A stretch of 64,000 nucleotides of DNA from Alistipes muris (GTDB taxonomy: Bacteria; Bacteroidota; Bacteroidia; Bacteroidales; Rikenellaceae). The stretch covers positions 1 to 64,000 of the forward strand of contig NZ_CALPDD010000006.1 in assembly GCF_943193205.1 (NCBI RefSeq), read 5' to 3'. Positions 27,236 to 36,285 of this stretch are shown in pieces. Positions within the stretch are counted from its first letter, which is position 1. Every line of letters begins with the position of its first letter. Made by a program: the position numbers and the translations under genes. Under the pieces are notes generated by a model. It made no database searches, was not told the origin of the DNA, and saw nothing but the letters and a program-made list of their open reading frames with translations.

Positions 27236-28128
27236 ATGCCCATGACTGAGGCTCCCTATACCATCGGTTTCCTGGGCGGCTTCAGAGATTATCGCCACAA
27301 CTCGGATTTCATTGATAACGCACTTGACCATACTCCGCACGTAACGCACGTCTGCGGGTTTTGGTGTCGCCGACAACCGAGGGCGAAACACGCCTTGCAA
27401 CGCGCATCCTTGCAGCCCGCAAAACATACCCGGGAATAGAAATTATCTCGGTCATTGCGACTGCACACATGCGGAGCTATCAAAACCCCGGAACAGGCTC
27501 GACGGTCGTGCACCGAAACCGGATAATCGCTGCGTCCAACTATTATATTGTTGTTCCCGAAAAAACCATAGGCAACTATATGGAACAACTCTACAATCTG
27601 TTTATCGCGCACTGCGACTTGATTCTATACAACAACCGAGGAATCCACAAGACCGATCCGTTTCTGACGCATGTCAAAAAACTTGGCGTCCCGGTTCCGA
27701 TAGCGTTTCTTCCGAAGTTTACCGCGGACACAACGGACATCGAAAAAGTCCTCAACGCAAGTTTGGCCTATCTAAGGGCGAATGCCTTTCGGATACGTGC
27801 TGAGAAACTGCCGCAGGTGTTTCTGCGCAGCTGGATGTCGCAATCCGGGCAGGAGCGTTATGCTCATATTTCCAGTTTGGACGACGTGGCTGCCATATTC
27901 CGACTGGACGACAAAAACATACGACTTAAAGTATTCGCCTATGCGCTGGCCATTCATGCGAACTTCTGGGCCGACCCGGAATGCTGCGATGCCGACAGTG
28001 TGCATGTGCTCTACCGTCTCTTTTGCCGGCAACTCGACCGGATTGCCCTTGCCCGCGCATCGGGACAACCGCCCGAACGGTTCGAGTTGTTCGACTTCGA
28101 CCGACAACTGAAATCTATTTACCGCTAA
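27236..28128 (+). pseudogene. SLOG-like protein gene after RNA 2, with a frameshift
   Basis: The first frame gives MPMTEAPYTIGFLGGFRDY to HVTHV (about 27,352). The second continues RVLVSPTTEGETRLATRIL to 28,128. Together they make about 297 aa. The N-terminal half has the shape of a SLOG/DUF1273 Rossmann-like fold: an early Gly-rich loop, a mid-domain TEGETRLATRIL helix, and late strands ending CDLILYNN. SLOG domains bind nucleotide-derived ligands in several defence systems. The C-terminal ~150 aa match the protein after RNA 1. One missing base near 27,350 explains the break. Sequencing error is possible, since the rest is intact. Confidence 0.55.
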
Positions 28129-28180
28129 AAATCCCTTGAAATCTATTTATCCACTTATCGTCGAAGCCGATAAATTACCG

Positions 28181-28209
28181 CGCGGGACAATAATCTGTCC
28201 CGCGTTTTT
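28181..28209 (+). terminator. Intrinsic terminator after the SLOG-like gene
   Basis: CGCGGGACA (28,181) and TGTCCCGCG (28,196) with a following T-run. The rest of 28,210-28,415 holds no recognised feature. Confidence 0.85.
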
Positions 28210-28415
28210 CGTGCAGCTCAACGCCGAACGGTGCCATTCCGACGCCACAAGCTGCCACGGCGGACCTTTGCGGTAGAACGGTACTGAATTCGACTTACCT
28301 TGCACCCGAAGTCCCAATTCAATAGAGTATGAAACGCGGAGCGAATCGGATTCGAGATACGTGAAATTAGTCGGAGACTACCGAAATCGAATTTATTAAC
28401 TGAAAACCTACGACA

Positions 28416-28703
28416 ATGAATTACCTTTTAATCGAAGAGCGCGCATGGACGAATCTGCAAGCCCACGCACGCCGACTGACCGACACGATGCGACGGCTCG
28501 ACCGTCATTTCAACCCTGCGGCCGAGAGCGGTTGAATAGACAACATTGAAGTTTGTCGTTTGTTGCACATCTCCAAACGGACATTGCAATACTTGCGTAC
28601 CAGCGGGAAACTGCCGTACTCGACAATCGGCAACAAATGTTATTACAAGCCCGAAGACGTGCGGGCGTTACTCGACAAGAACTTGACGACCAACTGCGGA
28701 TAA
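28416..28703 (+). pseudogene. Excisionase-like HTH gene with in-frame TGA at a Trp position
   Basis: A 96-codon frame starts MNYLLIEERAWTNLQAHARR and ends ALLDKNLTTNCG. The middle (IDNIEVCRLLHISKRTLQYL) is the MerR/Xis-type helix-turn-helix of Bacteroides mobile elements. Codon 40 (28,533-28,535) is TGA just before IDN, where related proteins have Trp, so TGG to TGA is likely. Codon 11 is a normal TGG. It lies 2 bp before the next HTH gene, and the pair probably regulates integration or excision. Confidence 0.65.
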
Positions 28704-28705
28704 CT

Positions 28706-29038
28706 ATGGACGAGAAAACGATGATCGAGAACCGCAGCGCCCTTACGCGCGATACGGCTGGATACAAAGAGCTGCTCGAAGCCATGCGATTCGCAGCGCA
28801 GACGGCGGACAAACTGATCGCCGAGGTCGAGCCCTCCTTACTGGGCGAACGCTATCTGACCACCGAGCAGGTGATGACCCATTTCCACATCTCCCGCCGC
28901 ACTTTGCAGAACTATCGGGACAAGGGAATCGTACCCTATACCGCAATCGGCGGAACGCTCCTTTATCCCGAATCCAAAATCAACGAGGTGCTGGAGAAGA
29001 ATTACTACAAACCGGCAGGCTGTAAAGAGCTGAAATGA
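28706..29038 (+). CDS. Excisionase-like helix-turn-helix protein
   Basis: The 110-aa protein starts MDEKTMIENRSALTRD. The C-terminal half (YLTTEQVMTHFHISRRTLQN, then YRDKGIVPYTAIGGTLLYP) is a winged-helix HTH typical of element-encoded excisionases and regulators. The N-terminal half is probably a short helix pair. It lies 2 bp downstream of the interrupted HTH gene and is followed by a strong terminator, so they form a two-gene unit. Confidence 0.8.
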   Translation: MDEKTMIENRSALTRDTAGYKELLEAMRFAAQTADKLIAEVEPSLLGERYLTTEQVMTHFHISRRTLQNYRDKGIVPYTAIGGTLLYPESKINEVLEKNYYKPAGCKELK

Positions 29039-29040
29039 AA

Positions 29041-29071
29041 AAGATAAGCGGGCATTGCCCGCTTATCTTTT
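29041..29071 (+). terminator. Intrinsic terminator after the HTH pair
   Basis: AGATAAGCGGGC/GCCCGCTTATCT stem plus T-run. A TATCTTTG box at 29,083-29,090 follows and probably starts the STAND gene transcript. Confidence 0.8.
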
Positions 29072-29114
29072 ACTATCTTTTGTATCTTTGTATGAAACTT
29101 AATTTACGTTGATT

Positions 29115-32100
29115 ATGTCGGCCATTTTCTTCCCGTCTTGGGATACTTTCAACTATAAACACGGGGCGAATAAACAAGATGCTTTGGAAAATCTTGCCAG
29201 AGCGTTATTTTGCGAACAATTTGGAATATCTACCGGTATATTCCAGCGCATAAATCATGCGGGGAACGAAACAAACACGATTACGAAAAATGGAGATGTA
29301 ATCGGTTTTCAAGCAAAATATTTTGAACATACGATTAATGAGGCCCAAATCAGGAAATCTATTGATGCGGCGCATGAGGTCAATCCGCGACAAACAAAAC
29401 TTTATTTATATACGAATATGATGTTCGGTAATCCACCCAAAGGAAATTCGATTACCGAAAAAGAGAAAAAGCTCAATGAATACGCCCAAAGTCGATCCAT
29501 GGAAATAGAATGGGTAGTCGGCCCAATGATCTTGGATCAAGCAGCCAAAATAACATGGATTCGAGAAATGTTTTTCGAGATCGGCCCCAATATGGAGACT
29601 TTGGTAAAAGATGAACAAAGCCATAGCGACAGTCTTCTTGCTTCGATTTGCGACCGGATTGCATATGGCGGTCAAGTTATTAAGTTCGACCGACATACAT
29701 TTGTAAAAACGATATTCGACACGATAAATAAGCACGAACATCTTGTTATCCATGGTGAAGGAGGTGCTGGAAAAACAGCTGTGATTAAAGATTTTTATAA
29801 TCGATATAGCAAGAAGTTTCCGATTTGTGTCCGAAAAGCTCAAGAATTAAATGTTGCCGGCATATCAGATATTTTCAAGCATACATCGAATTATGATTTG
29901 TCGCAGTTTATCGAGGCGTATTCGCGGGATGAAAAGAAAGTGTTCATAATCGATTCTGCCGAAAGGTTGCAGGATATTGAAGATGACGATCATATCAAAT
30001 TACTGCTGCAAAAACTAACCGAAGCGGGGTGGTCTATTGTATTTACGGTGCGCAGCGTATATGTCGAAGACCTTAGAAGCGATCTTCAATATACATATCA
30101 TCTTGAATGTAAATTCATTTCATTAAACAATATTAGCGAACAAGAGTTGAATGAATGTGCATTGCAGAATCATTTTCATCTCCCCCGTAACGTCCGGTTC
30201 AAAGATAGACTTAAAAATCTCTTTTATTTGGATTTATATCTTCAACTATACGATGCGGATAATCTCGATGAAACATATACGTCATTTATTAAGAGAGCTT
30301 GGATTGAAAAAATTGCCGGCCGCGTTCGTAAAAACGGTTTGAATACGCAGCGTGAAAAGTGTTTCTCTGAAATAATTTGGGAGCGTGTAAACAGCGGCCG
30401 ATTTTATTTAAGACCAGATGGCTATACCGATGAAGCGGCTTATGCCTTAAAATGCGATGAGGTTATTGCTGTTGAAGAAGATAAAGGCCTGTTCATTACC
30501 CATGATATATACGAAGAATGGGGATTGAACCATATTCTTGAATTAGAATGGGTACATAGGGAATCCATCCCTCAATTTTTCTCGAAAATCGGCTCTTCGT
30601 TGTTGATGAGGCGAGCATTTCGGTCTTGGCTGTCAGACAAAATAGATGAAAATAGATTGGATATAAATAATCTGGTCGATTTTGTTTTCAAGCCGGAACT
30701 GGACTCATTTTGGCGGGATGAAATTCTTGTCTCTATGCTGCGTTCCGAATATGCAGAGGTATTTTTTAAAGAACATAAAGAAATACTCTTAACAGATAAC
30801 GCTAAACTGCTGAATAGAATTGTATTTCTATTGCAAATTTCGTGTAAATATGTAGCTGAAGGATTATCGTATAAAGGGAATGAACATCCGTTATTTAAGC
30901 CGATCGGGAAGGGCTGGGATGCAGCCATTGATCTTATTTACGAGTGTCAGGGAGAGAATATTCCCATTGCCAGTTTTATCAAAATTATTGAAGATTGGAC
31001 GGAATATCGTCATTCAGGCAAGGCAACCCGTCAAGCCGGTTTAATCGCATTATCCGTATTCAAGAAACGAGAACTACTGGACAAGTATTATATTTCCAGT
31101 GAAATTGAAACTGCTTGCTTGCGTATAATCTGTCATGCTGCACATGAAATTAAATCGGATCTTAAAAACATTTTTGACAAAGTGTTGAATAATAGGTGGC
31201 ACAGACATGGTGATCCATATTATAAGTTGTGTTCCCACATATTGAAAAATTCGTTCTTTGCTGCCTATATATTCGAAGACCTGCCGAACGAAGTTCTTGC
31301 ACTGGCTGAGTTGTATTGGAGAAAAGTCAAGATCAGACATGAAGACGATGATTGTTCTTTGCACATGGAGTTGGATGATGAATATGCGTTGGATGAATGT
31401 GGCATACAACTCGATTTCGCCGGTGCGAGTGCATATTGTACACCGATATATAGTTTGCTCTATATCGACTTCCAAAAGACTTTGGATTTTATTATTCGTT
31501 TCGTCAATAAATCCATTGATAGTTATCGGAAATCCAAATACGGCCGAGAAGATGTGATCTCGGTCGAAGTACATATCTCTGATACGAAAAAAGTAACACA
31601 ATATTTAAGTCATGCGATCTGGTGCACTCATCGAGGAATCGGCTCTCCGGTTGTTCCGTATTTGATTCAATCCATGCATATGGCTCTGGAAAAGTTTTTA
31701 CTGGAGCAAGTGGGGCAAATGGAAGATCACGTATTAGAACAAAGTTTAATATCAATTTTACAATACACTCGTTCTGCATCTTTATCGTCGGTGGTATGCA
31801 GCGTCGTATTGGCTCATCCAGATAAATTTTGGAAAGTCGCTTTAATCTTATTCAAGACGATCGAATTTTTCCATCCGGATTTGATGCGTAGTATGCGTGA
31901 AACCGAAGTTAAAAGTTTATGCGGAATATCATTTTATTCGAATCCGCTTTATACGCGGGAGCGATTGGAAACTTGTGAGCACGGGTTCCGAAAAGAGAAT
32001 TTGGAGTGGTTATTCACCAAATACCAATTCGTGAATATATGTGGCTTTACCGGGCATGAGGAGCAAAAATTTTTGGACACAATCTATTCCATAATAGACT

Positions 32101-33737
32101 ACCACAAGAGTAAAGTCTCATCATTGCAGAAAACAGAAAAGCAGCAACGAGAAATATTATTAGCCCGAATTGACAGACGGAATTTCAACCTTGAATTCGA
32201 ACAAACACCGAAAGGATCGCTAATTCGTTTTAATCCGACGTTAACGCCGGAACTCCGCGCAGTTACCCAGCAAGCAGAAAAAATGCAAGAAGAGTTTTGG
32301 CGCTATTCAGATCTGTTCTTTTGGGCAAGTTGGAAAGCGGAAGGAGATGCCAAAGCAAATACCTATCCTCAATATGACCAAAATCCGCTCAAAGCATTGG
32401 AGGATGCTAAAAGAATGATTGAAGATGTGAATAATGGGTTATCTATTGCCCCAAATGAAGTTTGGACTCCCAATATCGTATGTTCTATTCTTATACGATT
32501 TTATGCGAAAGACTTGAATGACGATGATCGGAAATATTGCAAACAAATTATCGAATCATTTATTGGTAAGTCATTTGAGGATGGATACCATTTCCAAACG
32601 GGCGATGGCTGGCCCAGTTGCGTACAAGCGATTCCGAGCTTAATAGGTCTATATCCACAAGAGCTAGATCATTACATAAAATTGCTGCTATTTGCATTAT
32701 ATAATCAACAATCGTATGGCAATATGATGTTATATGAGTATGCTGTAGCGGCAATCAATAGATTATGGCAAACATATCCGGATGATATGCTTCGTCTTGT
32801 ATGCCAATTTATTAAAACAAAAGTGTTGTATTACAAATATGATCGGAAAAATTACAGAAGAAACAGAAGCCGATTTGCAATATTACAACGTATTGATCGT
32901 GAACTTCCAGATATAGATGCAGACATAAATAATCTTGATGTGAAAATTGTTTGCGCTCTACATTTGCACGATTTAGAGGTATTGTTGAGTTTAATGTCGG
33001 GGCACTCTGCGCAGCCTGTTTTTCAAGTTATCGCCGAGAAAATTATGCAGATTGCATCTCGGTTATTGATTAACGAGGATGATCGCTTTGATCCTGCTAA
33101 TCCATCTATTTATAAGCGATGCGCAGATTATATTTTGACAAATGAAGATGTCCCAATAGAAAATCTGTTCCATCCATTTATTGAGAATCTGACAGATTCC
33201 AGAGACGGAGAAATGTTTATTTCCGAATTTGTTACTGCTGCGACAGAAATTCAAGATCGTTCCCGGTTTTGGAATATTTGGCACATGTTATATACTCCCA
33301 TACTATCAATCAAAGAAGGGAGATATAAAGATAAAATAATTGAGGAGTATCTTTTGGCAGGAGAATACCAGAATGTTAGACAATGGTATGATCTTAAAGA
33401 CAATTTGTGGTTGTACGGAAATATTGCGAAAGATTTAAGGGACAATCCCATTGTCCTATATTCTATTTCGAAAGTTGCTGATACAGGAATTATTCCGATT
33501 GACAAACTGATGGATTTGATACTCTTAATTATCGAGGGCTATTCTATGTTGAATTTAGGATATAGAGAACAATCGACAATTCTCTATTTAGAGAGAATAT
33601 TTCGACGGTATATTGGCGATAATAAGATATCCATTAAACGCAATGTGGAGTTAAAAAAGAAATTGATTCCGATTTTGACATTTATGTTAGAACGAGGTTC
33701 GGTGCATGGATATTTACTAAGAGAGAGTATCTTATAA
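29115..33737 (+). CDS. Avs-like STAND NTPase with N-terminal nuclease-like domain
   Basis: The ATG at 29,115 gives 1540 aa. Residues ~15-180 resemble a restriction-endonuclease fold: an early Glu in ALENLARALF, then NGDVIGFQAKYF with the Q-x-K pair at 66 and 68. A STAND P-loop, HGEGGAGKTAV, lies at ~213-222, followed by VFIIDSAERLQD as Walker B near 275. The remaining ~1100 aa are helical repeats without recognised domains, as in the sensor half of Avs proteins, which recognise phage proteins and then activate the effector. Codon use is AT-rich, unlike the chromosome. A TATCTTTG box lies 24 bp upstream. It is the last gene of island A. Confidence 0.72.
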   Translation: MSAIFFPSWDTFNYKHGANKQDALENLARALFCEQFGISTGIFQRINHAGNETNTITKNGDVIGFQAKYFEHTINEAQIRKSIDAAHEVNPRQTKLYLYTNMMFGNPPKGNSITEKEKKLNEYAQSRSMEIEWVVGPMILDQAAKITWIREMFFEIGPNMETLVKDEQSHSDSLLASICDRIAYGGQVIKFDRHTFVKTIFDTINKHEHLVIHGEGGAGKTAVIKDFYNRYSKKFPICVRKAQELNVAGISDIFKHTSNYDLSQFIEAYSRDEKKVFIIDSAERLQDIEDDDHIKLLLQKLTEAGWSIVFTVRSVYVEDLRSDLQYTYHLECKFISLNNISEQELNECALQNHFHLPRNVRFKDRLKNLFYLDLYLQLYDADNLDETYTSFIKRAWIEKIAGRVRKNGLNTQREKCFSEIIWERVNSGRFYLRPDGYTDEAAYALKCDEVIAVEEDKGLFITHDIYEEWGLNHILELEWVHRESIPQFFSKIGSSLLMRRAFRSWLSDKIDENRLDINNLVDFVFKPELDSFWRDEILVSMLRSEYAEVFFKEHKEILLTDNAKLLNRIVFLLQISCKYVAEGLSYKGNEHPLFKPIGKGWDAAIDLIYECQGENIPIASFIKIIEDWTEYRHSGKATRQAGLIALSVFKKRELLDKYYISSEIETACLRIICHAAHEIKSDLKNIFDKVLNNRWHRHGDPYYKLCSHILKNSFFAAYIFEDLPNEVLALAELYWRKVKIRHEDDDCSLHMELDDEYALDECGIQLDFAGASAYCTPIYSLLYIDFQKTLDFIIRFVNKSIDSYRKSKYGREDVISVEVHISDTKKVTQYLSHAIWCTHRGIGSPVVPYLIQSMHMALEKFLLEQVGQMEDHVLEQSLISILQYTRSASLSSVVCSVVLAHPDKFWKVALILFKTIEFFHPDLMRSMRETEVKSLCGISFYSNPLYTRERLETCEHGFRKENLEWLFTKYQFVNICGFTGHEEQKFLDTIYSIIDYHKSKVSSLQKTEKQQREILLARIDRRNFNLEFEQTPKGSLIRFNPTLTPELRAVTQQAEKMQEEFWRYSDLFFWASWKAEGDAKANTYPQYDQNPLKALEDAKRMIEDVNNGLSIAPNEVWTPNIVCSILIRFYAKDLNDDDRKYCKQIIESFIGKSFEDGYHFQTGDGWPSCVQAIPSLIGLYPQELDHYIKLLLFALYNQQSYGNMMLYEYAVAAINRLWQTYPDDMLRLVCQFIKTKVLYYKYDRKNYRRNRSRFAILQRIDRELPDIDADINNLDVKIVCALHLHDLEVLLSLMSGHSAQPVFQVIAEKIMQIASRLLINEDDRFDPANPSIYKRCADYILTNEDVPIENLFHPFIENLTDSRDGEMFISEFVTAATEIQDRSRFWNIWHMLYTPILSIKEGRYKDKIIEEYLLAGEYQNVRQWYDLKDNLWLYGNIAKDLRDNPIVLYSISKVADTGIIPIDKLMDLILLIIEGYSMLNLGYREQSTILYLERIFRRYIGDNKISIKRNVELKKKLIPILTFMLERGSVHGYLLRESIL

Positions 33738-33847
33738 TAAGAAGGTATTTGTTATAATCTTACTTTTTTGCTATAAGTGTTGCTGTTCTTGAATATATGA
33801 AAGAGATCATTTGCATTGTTCTTTTAGAATCTATTCATATATTTGCA

Positions 33848-33988
33848 TTGTATTGAAAAGCCGATACAACGGCAAGCAATCTGACGTTTTTCACGCATGA
33901 CCAAAGCATGGTACAACGGAAGCGTTCTTTTGTAATACGATTGATATACAGCGACTTCAAAATGCGGATGCGGCATCGTTTTCCGCTC
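33848..33988 (+). repeat. Right-end sequence of island A with att core
   Basis: Roughly 140 bp clearly related to 45,689-45,829: TTGAAAAGCC near the start, ATTGATATAC in the middle, and ATGCGGATG-x-GGCATCGTTTTCCGCTCC at the end. It finishes with the tRNA core (33,976-33,988). Probably the recombinase-binding right end of this island family. Confidence 0.7.
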
Positions 33989-33995
33989 CAAAACA

Positions 33996-34026
33996 AGAGG
34001 ATCGAGCAATCGACCCTCTTTTCTTT
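33996..34026 (+). terminator. Terminator following the second att core
   Basis: AGAGG/CCTCT plus TCGA/TCGA stem (33,996-34,019) with a T-run. The rest of the gap to 34,281 is AT-rich and contains the mod promoter. Confidence 0.65.
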
Positions 34027-34145
34027 TGTCGGTCAGCGAATTGCAGTCAAACGTCGTTTTGGATTGTTAACGATTTGTTAACCAATATTCTGCATTGTAT
34101 TTTGCAATAATTTATTATGCCTTATTTCTTGTTGCCAATTTTGCC

Positions 34146-34153
34146 TAAATTTG
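34146..34153 (+). promoter_or_regulatory. -7 box upstream of mod
   Basis: Perfect TAAATTTG, about 130 bp before the mod ATG. The long leader between them holds no clear riboswitch. Confidence 0.5.
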
Positions 34154-34281
34154 TAACAAGAAAAATACAAAGACAAGAGTGTGGATTGTCATTTATTCCC
34201 CCAAATAATATTGGAGAACGTTTTTAGAATCGATTTAATGATTACCTTTGTTAGGTATATTGAATTTATAAATACGGATAG

Positions 34282-36282
34282 ATGATAGGATATTCTATAA
34301 CACCACAAGAAGAGCGGATTGAAGTTCTACAGTCGCTTATGCCTGAAGTTTTCGATGAGGGAAAAATCGACTGGGAGAAACTGAAAGCGACGTTGGGCGA
34401 GAACATAAATTTCTCCAATGAACGTTATGTGCTGAACTGGGCGGGGAAAAGCGATGCCTTTCGGGCAATGCAGCAACCCTCTTCGGCAACTCTTGTGCCT
34501 TGTCGGGAAGAGTCCGTTGATTTTGACAATACGCAGAATATATTCATCGAGGGTGAGAATATGGAGGTGCTGAAAGTGCTTCAGAAAAGTTATTTCGGCA
34601 AAATTAAAATGATTTATATTGATCCTCCCTATAATACTGGCAACGATTCGTTTATCTATCCCGATAAATTCGCTGAGACCAAAGAGGAATATATGCGTCG
34701 CGTTGGAGATAAGGATGAAGAAGGATATATGAATAGGGATGGGATATTCCGTAAAAATAGCAAGGAGAATGGTCAGTATCATAGTAACTGGCTCAGCATG
34801 ATGATGCCTCGGTTGTACCTTGCCAAAAGTTTGTTGCGTGAAGATGGGGCAATCTTCGTTTCGATTGACGATAATGAGGTGCACAACCTTCGTTTGCTGA
34901 TGAATGAGATCTTTGGAGAAGAGAATTTTGTGGCACAGGTGATATGGGAGCAGGGGCGGAAATCGATGGCCGCACAAGTGGCTGTGAACCACGAATACTG
35001 CTTGATTTATTGTAAGAATAAGATTGAGAATATTGCATTTGACAGAATACACTCCAATAGAAATTGGCAAGTACGGAAACAGGGTTTGGAGCAAATTTAT
35101 CAAGCTTATGAATCTCTAAAATTGCAACATGGGGATGATTGTGAGAAGATAGAGCATGGGCTGAAAAAATTTTTTGCAGGATTGTCAGACGACAATCCTG
35201 CAAAAGCGCACAACCATTATAGACGAGTAGACCCGTTCCTTGGGATATATCACCCTGATAATATATCCCAAGGAACGGGTCTTGGAGGAAGGTTCGATAT
35301 TATTCATCCCATTACTAATAAACCTTGTAAAGTGCCTACGGGCGGGTGGCGTTTTGCTGAGAGCAAATTACCGGACTTATTAGCTAATCATCGTATTGTT
35401 TTTGGGAAAGACGAAACTACAGTACCGTGTTTGAAGCGCTATTTGAAGGAAACGGAATATGAGGTATATCCCAGCGTGTTCTATAAAGATGGGCGAGGGG
35501 CATCCAAGCGGATTGAGAGTTTATTGAATGGTAAATATTTTGACTATCCGAAAGATGAAGATATTATTAAGACGTTTATAAGTCTTGTGACTTCTTATCC
35601 GTCGGCGGAAGATATAATCCTCGATTTTTTTGCTGGTAGCGGAACGACCGCTCATGCTGTAATGCAGTTGAACAAAGAAGATGGTGGTAATCGCAAATAT
35701 ATCTGCGTCCAATTGCCCGAATTATGCAGTGAAAAAAGCGAGGCCTATAACGCAGGTTATAGAACGATTGCTGAAATATCCAAAGAACGTATTCGCCGAG
35801 CAGGAGTAAAGATTCAAGCGGATATGGAGGCGGAGCAAACCGGACAGTTGGCTTTCGAGAATGAGATGCACGTAAATAAGCCCGACTTCGGATTCAAAGT
35901 CTTCAAAATTGCCGACAGCAATTTCAAGCAATGGCGAGAAATAAAGGGCTCGAATAAAGAGGAGTGGAAGCAGCAGCTTTTTGACTTTCTCGATCCATTA
36001 GCAGAAAATGCGACTGTAGATAATATGGTTTATGAGTTGTTGTTGAAGAATGGCCGGGATTTGAATAGTACGATAGAACATAAGGCCGGGTATTATACCG
36101 TCAATGGCGGTGAATTGATTCTAATGTTGGAATCTGCGATTCAAGAAACTGTCGATGCCGTTCTGTCCGAACATCCGCAAAAGGTCATTGCGCTGGACCG
36201 TCTGTTTGAAGGCAACGACCAGCTGAAAACGAATACCGTTCTGCAGATGCGTGATGGAGGCGTGGAATTTAAAACAATATAG
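34282..36282 (+). CDS. mod: Type III restriction-modification methyltransferase (Mod)
   Basis: The 666-aa beta-class DNA methyltransferase has IDPPYNTGND (motif IV) near residue 113, ahead of LDFFAGSGTTAHAV (motif I, SAM binding) near 450. The variable target-recognition region lies between them. It probably makes N6-methyladenine at an asymmetric site and supplies DNA specificity to Res. Unusually, two perfect inverted repeats lie within its recognition-domain coding sequence (35,172-35,205 and 35,230-35,281). First gene of a six-gene AT-rich operon with 1-9-bp gaps or overlaps. Confidence 0.92.
   Translation: MIGYSITPQEERIEVLQSLMPEVFDEGKIDWEKLKATLGENINFSNERYVLNWAGKSDAFRAMQQPSSATLVPCREESVDFDNTQNIFIEGENMEVLKVLQKSYFGKIKMIYIDPPYNTGNDSFIYPDKFAETKEEYMRRVGDKDEEGYMNRDGIFRKNSKENGQYHSNWLSMMMPRLYLAKSLLREDGAIFVSIDDNEVHNLRLLMNEIFGEENFVAQVIWEQGRKSMAAQVAVNHEYCLIYCKNKIENIAFDRIHSNRNWQVRKQGLEQIYQAYESLKLQHGDDCEKIEHGLKKFFAGLSDDNPAKAHNHYRRVDPFLGIYHPDNISQGTGLGGRFDIIHPITNKPCKVPTGGWRFAESKLPDLLANHRIVFGKDETTVPCLKRYLKETEYEVYPSVFYKDGRGASKRIESLLNGKYFDYPKDEDIIKTFISLVTSYPSAEDIILDFFAGSGTTAHAVMQLNKEDGGNRKYICVQLPELCSEKSEAYNAGYRTIAEISKERIRRAGVKIQADMEAEQTGQLAFENEMHVNKPDFGFKVFKIADSNFKQWREIKGSNKEEWKQQLFDFLDPLAENATVDNMVYELLLKNGRDLNSTIEHKAGYYTVNGGELILMLESAIQETVDAVLSEHPQKVIALDRLFEGNDQLKTNTVLQMRDGGVEFKTI
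35172..35205. repeat. 15-bp perfect inverted repeat inside mod
   Basis: TTTTGCAGGATTGTC and its exact complement are separated by AGAC. The encoded stretch (FFAGLSDDNPAKAHNHY) looks like normal Mod sequence, so the palindrome is carried without disrupting the protein. Confidence 0.8.
35230..35281. repeat. 21-bp perfect inverted repeat inside mod
   Basis: Arms at 35,230-35,250 and 35,261-35,281 are perfectly complementary around a 10-nt loop. It lies only 24 bp beyond the first palindrome. Confidence 0.85.
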
Positions 36283-36285
36283 AAT

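Larger units (their letters stand above)
22074..33988. mobile_element. Integrative island A at tRNA-Gly
   Basis: Bounded by TCGTTTTCCGCTC at 22,061 and 33,976. It carries a tyrosine integrase beside the tRNA, a palindromic oriT-like patch, an MNT-HEPN gene, a duplicated RNA/protein module, two excisionase-like genes and a large STAND NTPase. Composition turns strongly AT-rich after about 29,000. No relaxase or transfer genes are visible, so it would need mobilisation in trans. Three of its small genes are disrupted. Confidence 0.7.
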
